Shown in pieces: positions 42,586 to 55,898 of a stretch of 64,000 nt of DNA (position 1 is its first letter; the number at the start of each line of letters is the position of its first letter). A model generated the notes under the pieces. The model searched no databases and was not told the origin of the DNA. It was given only the letters and a program-made list of their open reading frames with translations. Source of the DNA: Mesostigma viride (Eukaryota; Streptophyta; Mesostigmatophyceae; Mesostigmatales; Mesostigmataceae); assembly GCA_009746045.1 (NCBI GenBank), contig RPFO01000764.1:343501-407500 (forward strand), in the 5' to 3' direction. The position numbers were made by a program, and so were the translations under genes.

Positions 42586-45500
42586 ATGGAGGACTCCGAT
42601 GGAGACGTGGCAGACGGTTTTATCATAGCAGATGATCCCACGCCTTCCCGACGGAAGCACGGTAATTGGAATTTCCGGTTTCGACATCCCAGTTGAATTT
42701 ACGTAATTATTGACTCTTTAGCCAGGGCTTTAGCTGTCCAATTCTATAGCTGGCGACAACTCCGCAACTGTGGCTTCACTGTCTGTGTTCGTACTGTTGC
42801 AGGAGACGGCTTTCAGTGTAGCCTCTGCCGCGAAACCGGCATCTCTCTCTCGGACGCCTTCTTCCCATCCTGCGTCCACGTGTATTGTAGCGCCTGCGCG
42901 AGATCATATGTCGCACAAGGACTGCGAGTGGAGTCCAGTCCTAAGAAGCAGACGCACCCTGGGGACAGACGCTGGATTAAAACCGGGCAAGTAGACCAGG
43001 TCCCGTACACCGGGGAACTGCGACCCCTGGCCTGCCCCATACCTGGCTGCAGAGGGGTAGTCCCTGTGGGCAGCATGCAGGAGATGTCCCCCGCGGCTTT
43101 CACTGCATGGTGCGACGCCGCGTGCAAGCATCTGGTGGAAAAGGAGAGCGCGCGGCCGTCTGAAGGCGCTCCTCCCCGGGCAAGGGGGGACGACCCGAGG
43201 GCCGACATCTTTGGGGACGACTCCAATGGTGTCTTTGTGCGCTGCCCCAATGCATCTTGCAGAATCCCGATCGAAAAGGTGTGTTTTCAAGAAAAGTATG
43301 CCCATGCCCATCAAAACCTAATAACACGTGCCCAAACTAATCCTGTTTGTTGGGAGGTCACAGAGCATGTCTGTGGTGCACCGCCCTGGGTTGCCCTGTA
43401 GAGATGCTCCCTAGACCCCCCCTGGATGCCCTCCTCTTGCTGCATAGTGCCCGCATGTAAGGCCTGGCATCCGACACCCCAACGCATCCGAAGTAGTTGC
43501 ACCCCATAGCAAATATGGTTGCCTGGCCGGTGGAGCCGACAAGGGACACTGTCTGCCTGGCAATGGGTGCTATGCAAGCGCTGGCAGCTGTATCCAAGGT
43601 CCCATGGATCTCGACATCCATCGGGTGCGCATTCTTCCTCTCCCCTGTCTCCGCTTCCTCCCACCCCGGCAAGGAAACCCGGGCTCAATGGTTACTATTA
43701 GCAATACAACGCACGATTGCTTACCATCCCCTCCAGGTTGCCTGACAACGGTGTGATTGCATGGCCGCATTATGACCCACAAGCTGGTTGGGATTAACGG
43801 GGTACCAGGACCCGCGACGGTGGGTGAAGGGTGAGAATTCTCCTCTGCTGCGGCTTTGGTCGGGTAGGTACAAGTTGGTCGGGTAGGTACAAGTTGGCCC
43901 AGCGGCAGGGGGTAGGGGGGGTGAAGGGAGATGTTAGCATTGGCACTGCCATGAGCACACAGTGGTCGCGCGAGACAGCTCAGAAATCGTGGGGCCTCGT
44001 CCGCGTGTTCTCCCGGCTATTGCTGGCTGCAGTTACGCACACACATATTACTGGCCCCATTTCTGCATCCGTGTTGCGGGAGCGACTTCTTCTGCCTAGC
44101 ACCCGCCTCCCTGTTGATGGGAGCGGCTGCTCCCCCACCTGGCCTTGTCCCGCCTACCTTGATGATGCAAGCGACAAGCCTTGATGCTCTGGTACCCCAT
44201 TGGACGTGTCCTGATCATGTTACTCGGGGTATGATTCTCGCAGCTGCCACCCAGCAACCTGCCAGATGGCGTCTCCTTGTGTGGAGGTATGTTGCGCATC
44301 CTCCCACAGTTGCTTGTCCTTTTGTTTTGTGACGACGGTGGGGAGGTATAGGAAGCACGCTGTTTATTAGTGCACAATTTCTTGTCCTTTTGTTTTGTGA
44401 CGACGGTGGGGAGGTATAGGAAGCACGCTGTTTATTAGTGCACAATTTCTTGTCCTTTTGTTTTGCGACGACGGTGGGGAGGTATAGGAAGCACGCTGTT
44501 TGTGCACATGTTGTGATCCACAGCATTGCGATGGGTGCACATGTTTTTGGCACAATGGAACGGTGTCGCCTGTGTTGATTCATTGAATGGCGACCTGCAT
44601 TTCCAACACGGATGTATGTTAGAACGGAGATGGGCAGAAAAGAGGCAGAGAGGAACGCTGTGCATTTTTTACAAAACATGTGAGTTGAACCATGCGCTGG
44701 TACACCGTATTCTGCTGCCCACTTGCCACCCCCGCCTCTCCCCTGACCCCCCCTTTGCTCCTGCCTGCAAGGTTGCCATTTTGTGGAAAGGGAAGTTGAC
44801 ATCATGGGGTGGCTGCCTGGATGAGATCTTGGGCGACAACTTGCCTATCAGTTCTGTTCCTGCGTGTGTTTGCTCCCATAGAAGTGAAGCGTACAAGCAC
44901 TGAGCAGGCTAGTTTGTTTCGTGCTGCACACGACTTGTGTGGTGTGACATGGCACGAGCGGGTTCCATAATTAGGAACCATCTTGCGAAAATCGAAGCAG
45001 TTTCGGGGGGGGGGGGGGGGGGGGGTAGGGGGAGCCAGGTAGCATGACACGCTTCAGGTTGGGGGCGCGCTTTGCTTACCGGCCGCATGGGCTTCGACAA
45101 ACGGTTGCCATATCAAGGGGTTTCTCGTTTAGTTATCTCGGCTAGGCTCCCATGTAGCTGTACCGGTACGAAACAGTCATGCAGCTGTGGCAGTAGTTGG
45201 TCGCCCCGCTACCTGGCAACCTGGGCCGCAGTGCCACGATGGCTGACAAGTATGGAAATTTCACACGGCATGTTCAGCATTTTCGACGCGCGGGCGTTGC
45301 ATCGTCCCGCCACTCGCCCGCTCTCCACATGGGGTGTCGTCTACCAACGTTTTCTCATGATCTATACCAGGTGTGGTCCGAAGGCATGTGGTCAGGAATG
45401 GTACGTAGAAAGGAAAGCTGCGGTCATGAGCGGTGTCCTTTGATTGCTTGTGCCTGTTCGCACGTGGCGGGCCCCCAGCCAGCCCACTCCTGTTTTCTGG

Positions 45501-48500
45501 GGGGAGGGGAGGGGGGGGTCCTTTAGGTGTGTTTCCTGGGATCCTGGTGCGAGGGTGGGTGTAGGCTTGTCTCTGTGGAACCTTCGAGTCATGTGCGCGT
45601 GGGGACGCGTTCCTCTCCTGTCTGGGATCCCCCAACTTGCCGCCACGCAGTGCCGGAGCTTGACAAGACGCCGCCGTTCACCGAGACGGGGGCGGACGGG
45701 GAGCGGCTGTCGCGCCATGCGCTGCTCCACAGGTGGGCTGACAGGGGACCAGCAGGGGGCTGACAAGGGACCCACAGGGGGGGGGCGAGAGGGGGACTGA
45801 CGGGCCGGCAGGGGGCTGGTGTGAGGCTGGCATAGGCGGGCTGGATCCTGCACAGTGCACCCCGGACCTCTCCTGCACCTTTTTGTGTCTTCTCCTGGTG
45901 TTGATGGCCCACATGCCTTCGCTATGAGGCACGGCTACACACGGCTTGCTCCTCTTCAGCGCTTCGCGCGCGATGTGCCCTTCACACCCTTTAACGTGGC
46001 CGCTCCACAAGAGTTTGCGAGGGGAGAGAACTTGATGTTTGAGAGAGTACCGAATGGCCTGGGGGACATTGGGCATCCAGCATAGGCAGCATCTCACTTG
46101 TTGATCGCGTTGTGCGCACTGGATTTAGCGAGCACGAAAACCCTCCGCATTTTGGGTATATATATTTTTTTCAGATTGCTTCGTGGGCTCGCCAGTGAAG
46201 GTCACTGTATGTGGTCACTGTATGTGGTTGGTCCTATCCCTGGTAGGTCACGGTTGTTGTAGGGATAGTGGTTCTCACCTTGCTTGCCATGAAGAATCCA
46301 TGGGGCCACGGTAGCCCCCGTGCAGGCCACGCTATGTGGCCGACATTCTGGTGGCGGCGTCACCACAGGGACATTGAAAAACAAAGTCAACTGCGTCAGG
46401 ACGGTGCTGTGCGTGCTGCAGTCCCTGTTGCGCACCTTGCCAGGGGGCCTCCCATGCACGCATGAATGGGAACCTCATGCTCAATGGAGAGCAGCCCTTG
46501 GTAACAGCAGCTGATTCCTCTCATTTCCGGTTGCCTCCCTGCGTTGTTCGCTTGAGCTCTCTACGTGCAACGGGCGCCTCCCTCTTGCCCTTATGTTGTG
46601 GCGCAAGGGGCTGGCCGGCAACGCCGGCCGGTCACAGGTCGCACGCCTTCCAGCGTGCCAGGCTTGATCTGACCTGCGGCTTGCACCCCCATGCCCTTGC
46701 TCCCTTGCTCTCCAGAGCCACTCATCGGTACCGCTGCCCCAAGTGCCTCCACGACTTCTGTGGCCAGTGCATGGCGTCGCCCTACCACACGGGGCGCCTC
46801 TGTGATGAGGTGGGTGGGGCAATAACCTGTAGTAAATGTTTCTGTATCTCTTCAAGCAGGACTTCAACCCTTTTTTGGGGCATAAATGCGGAAGGATCTT
46901 GGGAATGTGTCTCGAACTTTGAATTTCACATGCCCCGCTATACTTGCTGCTACCTGCCGGCACGCAATACATGTTAACTTTTGCGTCCTGCTGGATGCAA
47001 CTGCTTGAATAGTCATGATTCTGCCTGACCAGCATACGGCCCCGTACACCCAACTGATTTTGTATCTGGTACTGGTGCCAGTATTGACACTCTGGTGACC
47101 AGGATCCGGTACTCTTCTGGAAACTGGCTTGTCACCCTGACCATCTCCCGCATGATCGGTTGCAGCACAAGCGGTACTCCCAGGCGCCTCGGTGCCGCTT
47201 CTGCGCCAAGGTGCTGCCTTACGGGGAGTCCCCCGAGGAGTTGTGGCAACGGTTGCTGGAGACGCCCACAAAGATGTTGCTGCGGGAGGTGCAGGCGTCG
47301 GGGCTGGACACGTCCTGGTGAGCGCGTCAGCATGGGCATGGTGGCGCTTGCGACTCGTGTCAAGGAGACCACCACCACAGGTTAATACTGTGGTGGCGAC
47401 CCCATCTGTGTGACGACTAGTTTGGGGGAGTGTCAGCCAGTCAGTTACCTATTTTTCCCATGCCTGAAGTTGGGGAGCGCGGCAGCGTGGTGATTAGGAC
47501 GTAGATGAGACATGCCCATGAGACTGGGCCGTTTTTGAAGGAGAGTGCCTATCGACTGTCTGCTTATCCCCCGGCAATCTTTTCCTATGAAGGGATGACT
47601 CTTTATCTTTTCCTATGAAGGGATGACTCTTTATCTTTTCCTCTGAAGGGATGACTCTTTATCTTTTCCTATGAAGGGATGACTCTTTATCTTTTCCTAT
47701 GAAGGGATGACTCTTTATCTTTTCCTATGAAGGGATGACTCTTTATCTTTTCCTCTGAAGGGATGACTCTTTATCTTTTCCTATGAAGGGATGACTCTTT
47801 ATCTTTTCCTATGAAGGGATGACTCTTTATCTTTTCCTATGAAGGGATGACTCTTTATCTTTTCCTATGAAGGGATGACTCTTTATCTTTTCCTCTGAAG
47901 GGATGACTCTTTATCTTTTCCTATGAAGGGATGACTCTTTATCTTTTCCTCTGAAGGGATGACTCTTTATCTTTTCCTATGAAGGGATGACTCTTTATCT
48001 TTTCCTATGAAGGGATGACTCTTTATCTTTTCCTATGAAGGGAGGACTCTTTATCTCGATGCAGCGTCTCTCATCGCAACACCAGCCAGGATTGGGTGGT
48101 GACCTACTCCATGGAGGCGTGCACACCGCGCGTGTTCCTAGACAGAACAAATGCTCGGCTGGGGCAAGGCTGGGGCCCCGGGAACGCGGCATGCGACATC
48201 TCGACAGAGCGTTGTGAAGTGATTGTTTATTTATGGGGATCGTTTTTTGATGGCTTGAAATCGCCGCCCTGAACGGTGGGTGCAAAGGCCTGTAGCAGGC
48301 TGACACTCACTCAAATTGAACGCCTAACTCACTCAAGTTGAACGGCTAGTTGGTTTGACTGCATCATGGTTTGAACGTGGAGGGCGCTACAGACCTGGGC
48401 GGAAGCGCCGTGACACAGAAAGGAGCAGCATCGCCTGCTTCGGAGAGTTCAATTGCAAGAACTGAGCTTGGGCTGGTTAGCGCTGTACGGGGTTTCTGTG

Positions 48501-51500
48501 TGCATGGGGGCCACGGTTGGCATGGCATGGCATGGCATGGCATGGCATGGCATGGCATGGCATGGCATGGCATGGCATGGCATGGCATGGCATGGCATGG
48601 CATGGCATGGCATGGCATGGCATGGCATGGCATGGCATGGCATGGCATGGCATGGCATGGCATGGCATGGCATGGCTATGGGCGGGGCATGGCGCGCAGG
48701 TGCATCGAGCGGCAGGATCTGTGCCACGTGCTGCGGCAAGCGCGCTACGAGTGCTGCGAGGCCAGCGCGTGTCAGGACAGGTGGGCATGCATAAAAGGTG
48801 GGCATGTCTACAAGGTGGGCATCTCTAAACTAAACTAAGGTCTGCAGGCACATATTTAACGGCCTGTATTAGATTCTGCCCTGTGCTGGTTGTGTCGTTG
48901 ATGTATGCAAGAGGCGGAGGTCCTTGTCAGCATGGGAGGCCATCTAAGAACAGGTAAGCACCCTGATCAGATAAGGTTCCAACCACCCAAGACACGGCAC
49001 ATCCCTTTTCCTCCGCTGTGCCCTTTACTCGTGTGTCAACCAGACAACCAGGCATCGGGATTCTGCTCACCACTTGAGGTGGCTGCATGCGCCCCGCTAA
49101 GGTTGCATCTGAAGCTGGAAATGACTTAGGAGTGGCATCTACAACCGTCCCTCCCTCCCTCCCTCCCTCCCTCCCTCCCTCCCTCCCTCCCTCCCTCCCT
49201 CCCTCCTCCCTCCCTCCCTCCCTCCCTCCCTCCCTCCCTCCCTCCCTCCTCCCTCCCTCCCTCCCTCCCTCCTCCCTCCCTCCCTCCTCCCTCCCTCCCT
49301 CCCTCCCTCCCTCCCTCCCTCCCTCCCTCCCTCCCTCCCTCCCTCCCTCCCTCCCTCCCTCCCTCCCTCCCTCCCTCCCTCCCTCCCTCCCTCCCTCCCT
49401 CCCTCCCTCCCTCCCTCCCTCCCTCCCTCCCCCTCCCTCCCTCCCTCCCTCCCTCCCTCCCTCCCTCCCTCCCTCCCTCCCTCCCTCCCTCCCTCCCTCC
49501 CTCCCTCCCTCCCTCCCTCCCTCCCTCCCTCCCTCCCTCCCTCCCTCCCTCCCTCCCTCCCTCCCTCCCTCCCTCCCTCCCTCCCTCCCTCCCTCCCTCC
49601 CGCCCGCCCGCCCGCCCGCCCGCCCGCCGCCGCCCGCCCGCCCGCCCGCCCTCCCTCCCTCCCGCCCGCCACTTAGTTGCGGCCTTCCTCCATTTGGCTG
49701 CGGCCAGTGGCATGGTGCAAATTTTTTTTTCTCCGTCGACGCAGCTAGGCACTTGCTGTTGGCTGTGCAAAGTGCTTGTTGTTTGCTTTGCCCCCATGTG
49801 TCAGATTTGACATCTCGTTCGTGGTCAACCTCCATCATATGATGCTCTCGCGTTGACCTGCCCTCGCGACCTGTGGCCTGAAACGCATGCGCCCCCCCCC
49901 TGGGCATGTCGCCCCCTGCCAGTGCCAAGGCGGCGTGCACAAGGTTGCTCTCCTGCGGCCACCGGTGCGGCGGCGTGCGGGGAGAGGGGCGCTGCCTGCC
50001 GTGCCTCGAGGTATAGGGGAGAGGGGAGAGGGGAGAGGGGAGAGGGGAGAGGGGAGAGGGGAGAGGGGAGAGGGGAGAGGGGAGAGGGGAGAGGGGAGAG
50101 GGGAGAGGGGAGAGGGGAGAGGGGAGAGGGAGAGGGGAGAGGGGAGAGGGGAGAGGGAGAGGGGGAGGGGATAGGCTATAGGGTCCGGATGGCTGAGGTA
50201 GGGCCCTGGTGGCGGAGGGCCCTATGGGCTCAGATTATGGGCGTTGGATGGTGGTGATGACTCGTTGCTGTGTGTGCGGTGGTTGGTTTCATCCGAGGGG
50301 CGGGACCTTGTCGGAGTGATGCGAGGTCAAGGGAACGGCACCTGCGTTTGGCCATGTTAATGTGGGTAATGTAGGTCTGCGGGCTGTGTGGCTTCTCCTG
50401 CAGGAGGGCTGCCGTGACAGGGACCCTGGCGGCGCCCTGCCCAGCGCAGACGACAGCTGTCCTATCTGCTACACAGATGCGCTGAGGAGTCAACCGGCGG
50501 TGGGTGCAGGGATGCTCACCCCTTTTTTGGTTTATTAGGAACCACTTATTTTAGATTAATTCATTTGGAATGCCTTTGCCAAGAGCAGAACTGATACGCC
50601 CAGTCAGTAGCAATGAGCAAGGGTGATTCTGGCCTCTTCTCAGACAGAAAGCGCTGGTGTTGCCGTTTATCATGTTATATCACAGATCTTGACCCCTGGC
50701 TAATCATGCTTATCATGCTGTTATTGACCATCTCACCAAGGGACAGAGTACCTGTTCATTTAGGGGCCCATGCCATCTCGGCGAGCCACACCAGTCTGTT
50801 GTGAGGCCGTATAGCTGTTGCAAGGCTTTATAGAGCTGCGTCCATAACCCCGCGTTGGCCATTGCTTTTACCTCAAGGAGCCACCGTGTCTCACCCTCGC
50901 AACCGTTTGGCCTGGGTAACCTGGCCAGCAGGTTGGCGATGGGAAGCCGTGCGCCGTGGTTGCCCCTCACAAAGTCATTACGATTGCGGGAACAACATCA
51001 CATGCCTTTCCCCCAATGCAATGTGCGTCATCCCTAGACATGATCCATCTGACCATACGGGTGTGCTGTTCTTCTCCATGTGGTTTGCTGCCCTTCCTCC
51101 ATGCTGTCTGCTGCCCTTCCTCCATGCGGTTTGCTGCCCTTCCTCCATGCGGTTTGTTGCCCTTCCTCCATGCGGTTTGCTGCCCTTCCTCCATGCGGTT
51201 TGTTGCCCTTCCTCCATGCGGTTTGCTGTCCTTCCTCCATGCGGTTTGTTGCCCTTCCTCCATGCGGTTTGTTGTCCTTCCTCCATGCGGTTTGCTGCCC
51301 TTCCTCCATGCGGTTTGCTGTCCTTCCTCCATGCGGTGTGCTGCCGAACGTCTCTATATCCCCTGGGGGCTGCCACTGCATCACCTGGGGGCGTCACCAG
51401 ATCCAGCTCGGTTGTGGCCACGTGACGCATGTCGAGTGCGCGCGCAGGAAAGTCAAGCAAGGTGGGTGCGAGCTGGCGCCCTGCACTGGTTGAGCATAAG

Positions 51501-54500
51501 TGTGACGGGAACTGAAACAAATCTGATTGGTCTGCTGTGTTTCTGGAAGCAAAGGCGTTCAAATCGACATCATGATGACCCCCCCCCCCAAGCAAGTGTG
51601 ACATCATAGCCCGGTACTCAACTTGGAAAGGCACGTCATGCACCAAATAACATGGGCATTGTTGCCCATGCCATTGGCGTCCCTGGATTGCTGGTCTACC
51701 CGGCCTGTACCAGTTCCCTGGCTACAGCCCTTCCTTCGGGTTCAAGACTTGCAGGTTGATGGTTGCAGTTGCGAGGTGAACGGGGTGGGTGGAGTCTGTT
51801 GCTTCTTGCTGCCTCACCCTTCAAGCATTGGACAGCTGGCAAGCGGGCTAGCAGTCGACCAACTAGCAAGCAGACGACTAGCGAGCGATCAAAACCTGGG
51901 ATCGCCTCCATCAGGGTCGTGGCAGATAGTACCAGGAAACTGGGTGGTGAACCAGATGACTGCATAATGAAAATGCGTACATTATGCGTGAATTATGATG
52001 TTGTTGTTCTTGACATTGGGTTGCAGGCTACCCCGGCCCCTCCATCCAGTTTGGGTTCCTCAACTGCCCCCTGTGCATGCGGCAGATGGAGCACCCGGTG
52101 CTGGAGGGGTCCCTGCAGGCCCCTCTGCAACTGCTGGACCAGGTGGGCCACGGGGGAGCGTGTTGCGGCCTTGCGGGTAGGGCCGACGCTGAGTGTTGGA
52201 AACGAGCATGTGTACTGTTCGTGAGCTTCCACGCACACTGCTTCTATGGGAATAGGGTATGTGGAATGTGGGCTGTTACCTGCTTCTATGGGAATAGGGT
52301 ATGTGGAATGTGGGCTGTTACCTGCTTCTATGGGAATAGGGTATGTGGAGTGTGGGCTGTTACCTGCTTCTATGGGAATAGGGTATGTGGAGTGTGGGCT
52401 GTTACCTGCTTCTATGGGAATAGGGTATGTGGAGTGTGGGCTGTTACCTGCTTCTATGGGAATAGGGTATGTGGAGTGTGGGCTGTTACCTGCTTCTATG
52501 GGAATAGGGTATGTGGAGTGTGGGCTGTTACCTGCTTCTATGGGAATAGGGTATGTGGAGTGTGGGCTGTTACCTGCTTCTATGGGAATAGGGTATGTGG
52601 AGCGTGGGCTGTTACCTGCTTCTATGGGAATAGGGTATGTGGAGTGTGGGCTGTTACCTGCTTCTATGGGAATAGGGTATGTGGAGTGTGGGCTGTTACC
52701 TGCTTCTATGGGAATAGGGTATGTGGAGTGTGGGCTGTTACCTGCTTCTATGGGAATAGGGTATGTGGAGTGTGGGCTGTTACCTGCTTCTATGGGAATA
52801 GGGTATGTGGAGTGTGGGCTGTTACCGCTCGGCAAGCCGATGGATCTGGTGTCATGAACTGCGTTGGATAGCATAAACTGCTCACCTCCTGGCTCCTGCC
52901 CTCATGCTTCTCCTAGGGTCCCGCTTTCTCGGCGATTCGGAGTCCATGGCAACACGGTTTTGATACAGATGCGTTGGCAAGGTGGCGGCGCGGGGGTTCT
53001 GAATGGGAGTGTGAAGCACTTCCATTATGGTTGCTGATATTTTTGTTGTAGTTGCTGCAAGTGTGGCATTATGCGTTATAGTATCAGGGGAGTAACCAAT
53101 GAAGTGTGTGCTCTTATACTGCACTACCTTAACTGAGGCATTTTAAAGACGATTCCGCACAAGTTCCGCGTTTCATTCCCCTTGGGGGAGAGAGGCTGCT
53201 GCCCTTACAGGTGTCCCCTTGGCTTGTGCCCATGGATAACCCAATGCACCGCCCTCGCTTGTTGTGGCAATCCTGCCTTACGCTGAGTGCCCCGTCAAAT
53301 TTTACATTTAATGTGGGTACTGCAAGTACTCACCAATTATTCCATCTGGCCTTGCTCTCTCTTCGGTGGATGTCACAACCGGCACACTGCAGGTGAAGGC
53401 CAAGGCGAGCAAGCGGTTGCGGCTGGAAGGCATGCACACGCGCGACGAGGTCCAGCCAGGGGGGACGTTTGAGGGAAGACCGGGCGAGTTTGCGATGAAC
53501 CTGTATGTGCTTAGATGAAGCTGTGCTATGCTGTGAGCAGTTGAAGTTGTACTATACTGTGTGCCGAGCAGAAGCTGTACTGTAGAATGTGCCGAGTTGA
53601 AGCTGTTTTATGCTATGTGCCAAGATGAAGCTAGGTACTATACTGTGTGCCAACATGAAGCTGTAGTTGATTACGTGCCGAGGTGAAGATGTATGTGCTT
53701 AGATGAAGCTGTGCTACTATGTGCAGAGGGGGTGGATGTCAGGGGTATTGTTGGTGATGCCTGAGTGATCTGTTCCATGTAAAAGGAAGCCATAATTTGA
53801 TGCGTGTCGAGAGAAGTCGTTACTCGTAACAATGGGGTGGCTCTGCCACATTGCCTTGGCTTCACTGGGCACACCAGGCATACTGCAGCATTTTTTTTGT
53901 ATACATGGGTACGCGTGTCCGCATGCAACTGTGTGCGTGTGTGTGTGTCCGTGTGCATCCATGCTGGTGGGCAGTTTTCATGGACATGATCAGGAGATTA
54001 AGAGTCAACCTGTCCATGTTAATCATGACCTGCATGTTCGTGGTTTTAGCACCAATAACGAGAGAGCCTATGATGCACTACGAGATCTCTCTTGCTTGTG
54101 CTCTCTTCCTCCCGCTCCTTCGTCTTCCCCTCTCCCATCTCGCACTCTCTGCCTCCCTCTTTCACATTCTCTGCTTGTCCTCCCCTCTATGAGCAACCAC
54201 TCCGCCTTCTCCGCCTTTCTCACCAAAACCTACTCGATCACCCTTCCTACGCCCACCCTTACCTTTCCTCATGGACATAAGCCACACACACATGGCTGGT
54301 GTGTGCGCAGGTAGGCACCCCGGTGGCTGTTTCTGGCACAAAATGCGAGCTCTTCCCACTCTGCATGTGGATACCTGGTGGGGCGTTGGCGAATGTGGAG
54401 GTCCCAAGATGCTGGTCCACTCATTTGTCTAGAGATTTGCGGCACCCTTTCCTTTCCTAGGTGAAGTACCTACCTGCGCTCCCAAGCTGTCCCGAGTTTC

Positions 54501-55857
54501 CCGTCGGCCGTCTCTCACATGCATTCATTCGCACCATGAACACTTGCTCCTTGCTCTTGCTTGGGGTCACTTGCTCCTTGCTTACCCTGTGCGCAGGTTC
54601 TCGTATTATTTGTGCTTTAAGTGCAAGCGCCCGTTTTATGGTGGCAAGCACGAGTGCCTGGCCGCAGGCCCTCCCAATGCAGGGCCCAGGTGATCCGCTA
54701 GAAATATGCACGCATGGTTGGCGACCAGCCTGTTGCTAAGTGCAGGTTGGTAAGAGTGATTACTAGAAACATACCATTTGCTAACAATCTGTTGTGAATA
54801 AGCTTTTTCTGCGAATGCTGTATGCCAGGGGCCGCTTTTCTGCTTGTTATAAAACATTAGCTCATTTGTTGCAACCACGATTGTACTGATTGTCAAACAC
54901 ATAGTCTCTATGTGATATACGTATAGTTTCTAAACATGCTTGTAGTATACTATTATGTTTAGAGTAACATAGTCTCTATGTGATATACGTATAGTTTCTA
55001 AACATGCTTGTAGTATACTATTATGTTTAGAGTAACATAGTCTCTATGTGATATACGTATAGTTTCTAAACATGCTTGTAGTATACTATTATGTTTAGAG
55101 TAGTATTAGGGGTAATGTCAAAATCCCGTTAGTCGTGCCGTGCCCGCTACTGGTATGCGATATCTGAATTACTCGCAAGCTGAAGTGATGGGACCATAGA
55201 TTTTGCTGGCATCAGGGCCGCAGAGATGATTCACATTGAATGCACAGTGGCGGATATCTGAGGTATGCGTGTCATGCAGGCCATGTGCTGGGGTGGCATA
55301 GACCATGCCACCATGGTTTGATGAGACTTCACAAGCTGGGAACCTTCAGAATTTTCTTCGTGTACTGTGTCAGGTTGCCTTTTTATAAGTTGCATCGTTG
55401 CATCCCTGGAGCCATTGGGAGCTCCGTACAAATAGCGGGCTTGTGCTAAATTTGCATATGCCAAATTTTTATCTCCACCCCTTTTCCACCCGTTTATAGT
55501 CTATGTCTTGTGCTTGTTCTCCCTTCCGGTCCTCGTCCACAATGTCGGTGGAGCCCAGGGCGCCCGAAGACCGTGGCGATGGCTATGACCCCCAGGAGCT
55601 GCTCTGTGGAGGATGTTCTGCCGTGTTCTCGGGGCTAGAATGCACGCAGCCAGGGCATGGAACCGAATTCATGGATTTCAAATGCCAGTAAGTACTGAAG
55701 GCATTGCTGGGGTTCATTTCCTCGTGAGCTCAAGTGGCTCCGACATGGGTTGGGAGAATCATGCACGTTTGCCTGCATTGGTAACATCCTCTTTTCCCTC
55801 CCCTTCCCCCTCTTCTCCCCCCACCCCACCCCACCACACCACACACGCATGTACACA

Positions 55858-55898
<41 letters not shown>

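Noticed and set aside
43311-43688. Minus-strand frame of 125 codons inside E3 intron 2
   Set aside because: No start context, no partner exons and no recognisable domain.
47577-48056. Possible CRISPR-like array
   Set aside because: Units are contiguous 28-bp copies without unique spacers, and the setting is a eukaryotic intron.
48364-48838. HGMAW and MPCHA repeat frames
   Set aside because: CATGG microsatellite in an intron; only exon 6 at 48700-48780 is coding.
48927-49940. 337-codon GREGGREG frame and its SLPP counterpart
   Set aside because: Produced by the CCCT array in E3 intron 6; true coding exons flank it on the plus strand.
51993-52874. 293-codon frame with 14 repeats of NSPHSTYPIPIEAG and its plus-strand partner
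   Set aside because: The 42-bp minisatellite happens to be open because 42 is a multiple of three. It lies in an intron between exons 10 and 11, whose homology to MYCBP2 continues across the gap.
53804-54314. Plus-strand frames rich in Ser/Pro/Leu in E3 intron 11
   Set aside because: Pyrimidine-rich intron sequence; not continuous with the flanking exons, whose phases join without it.
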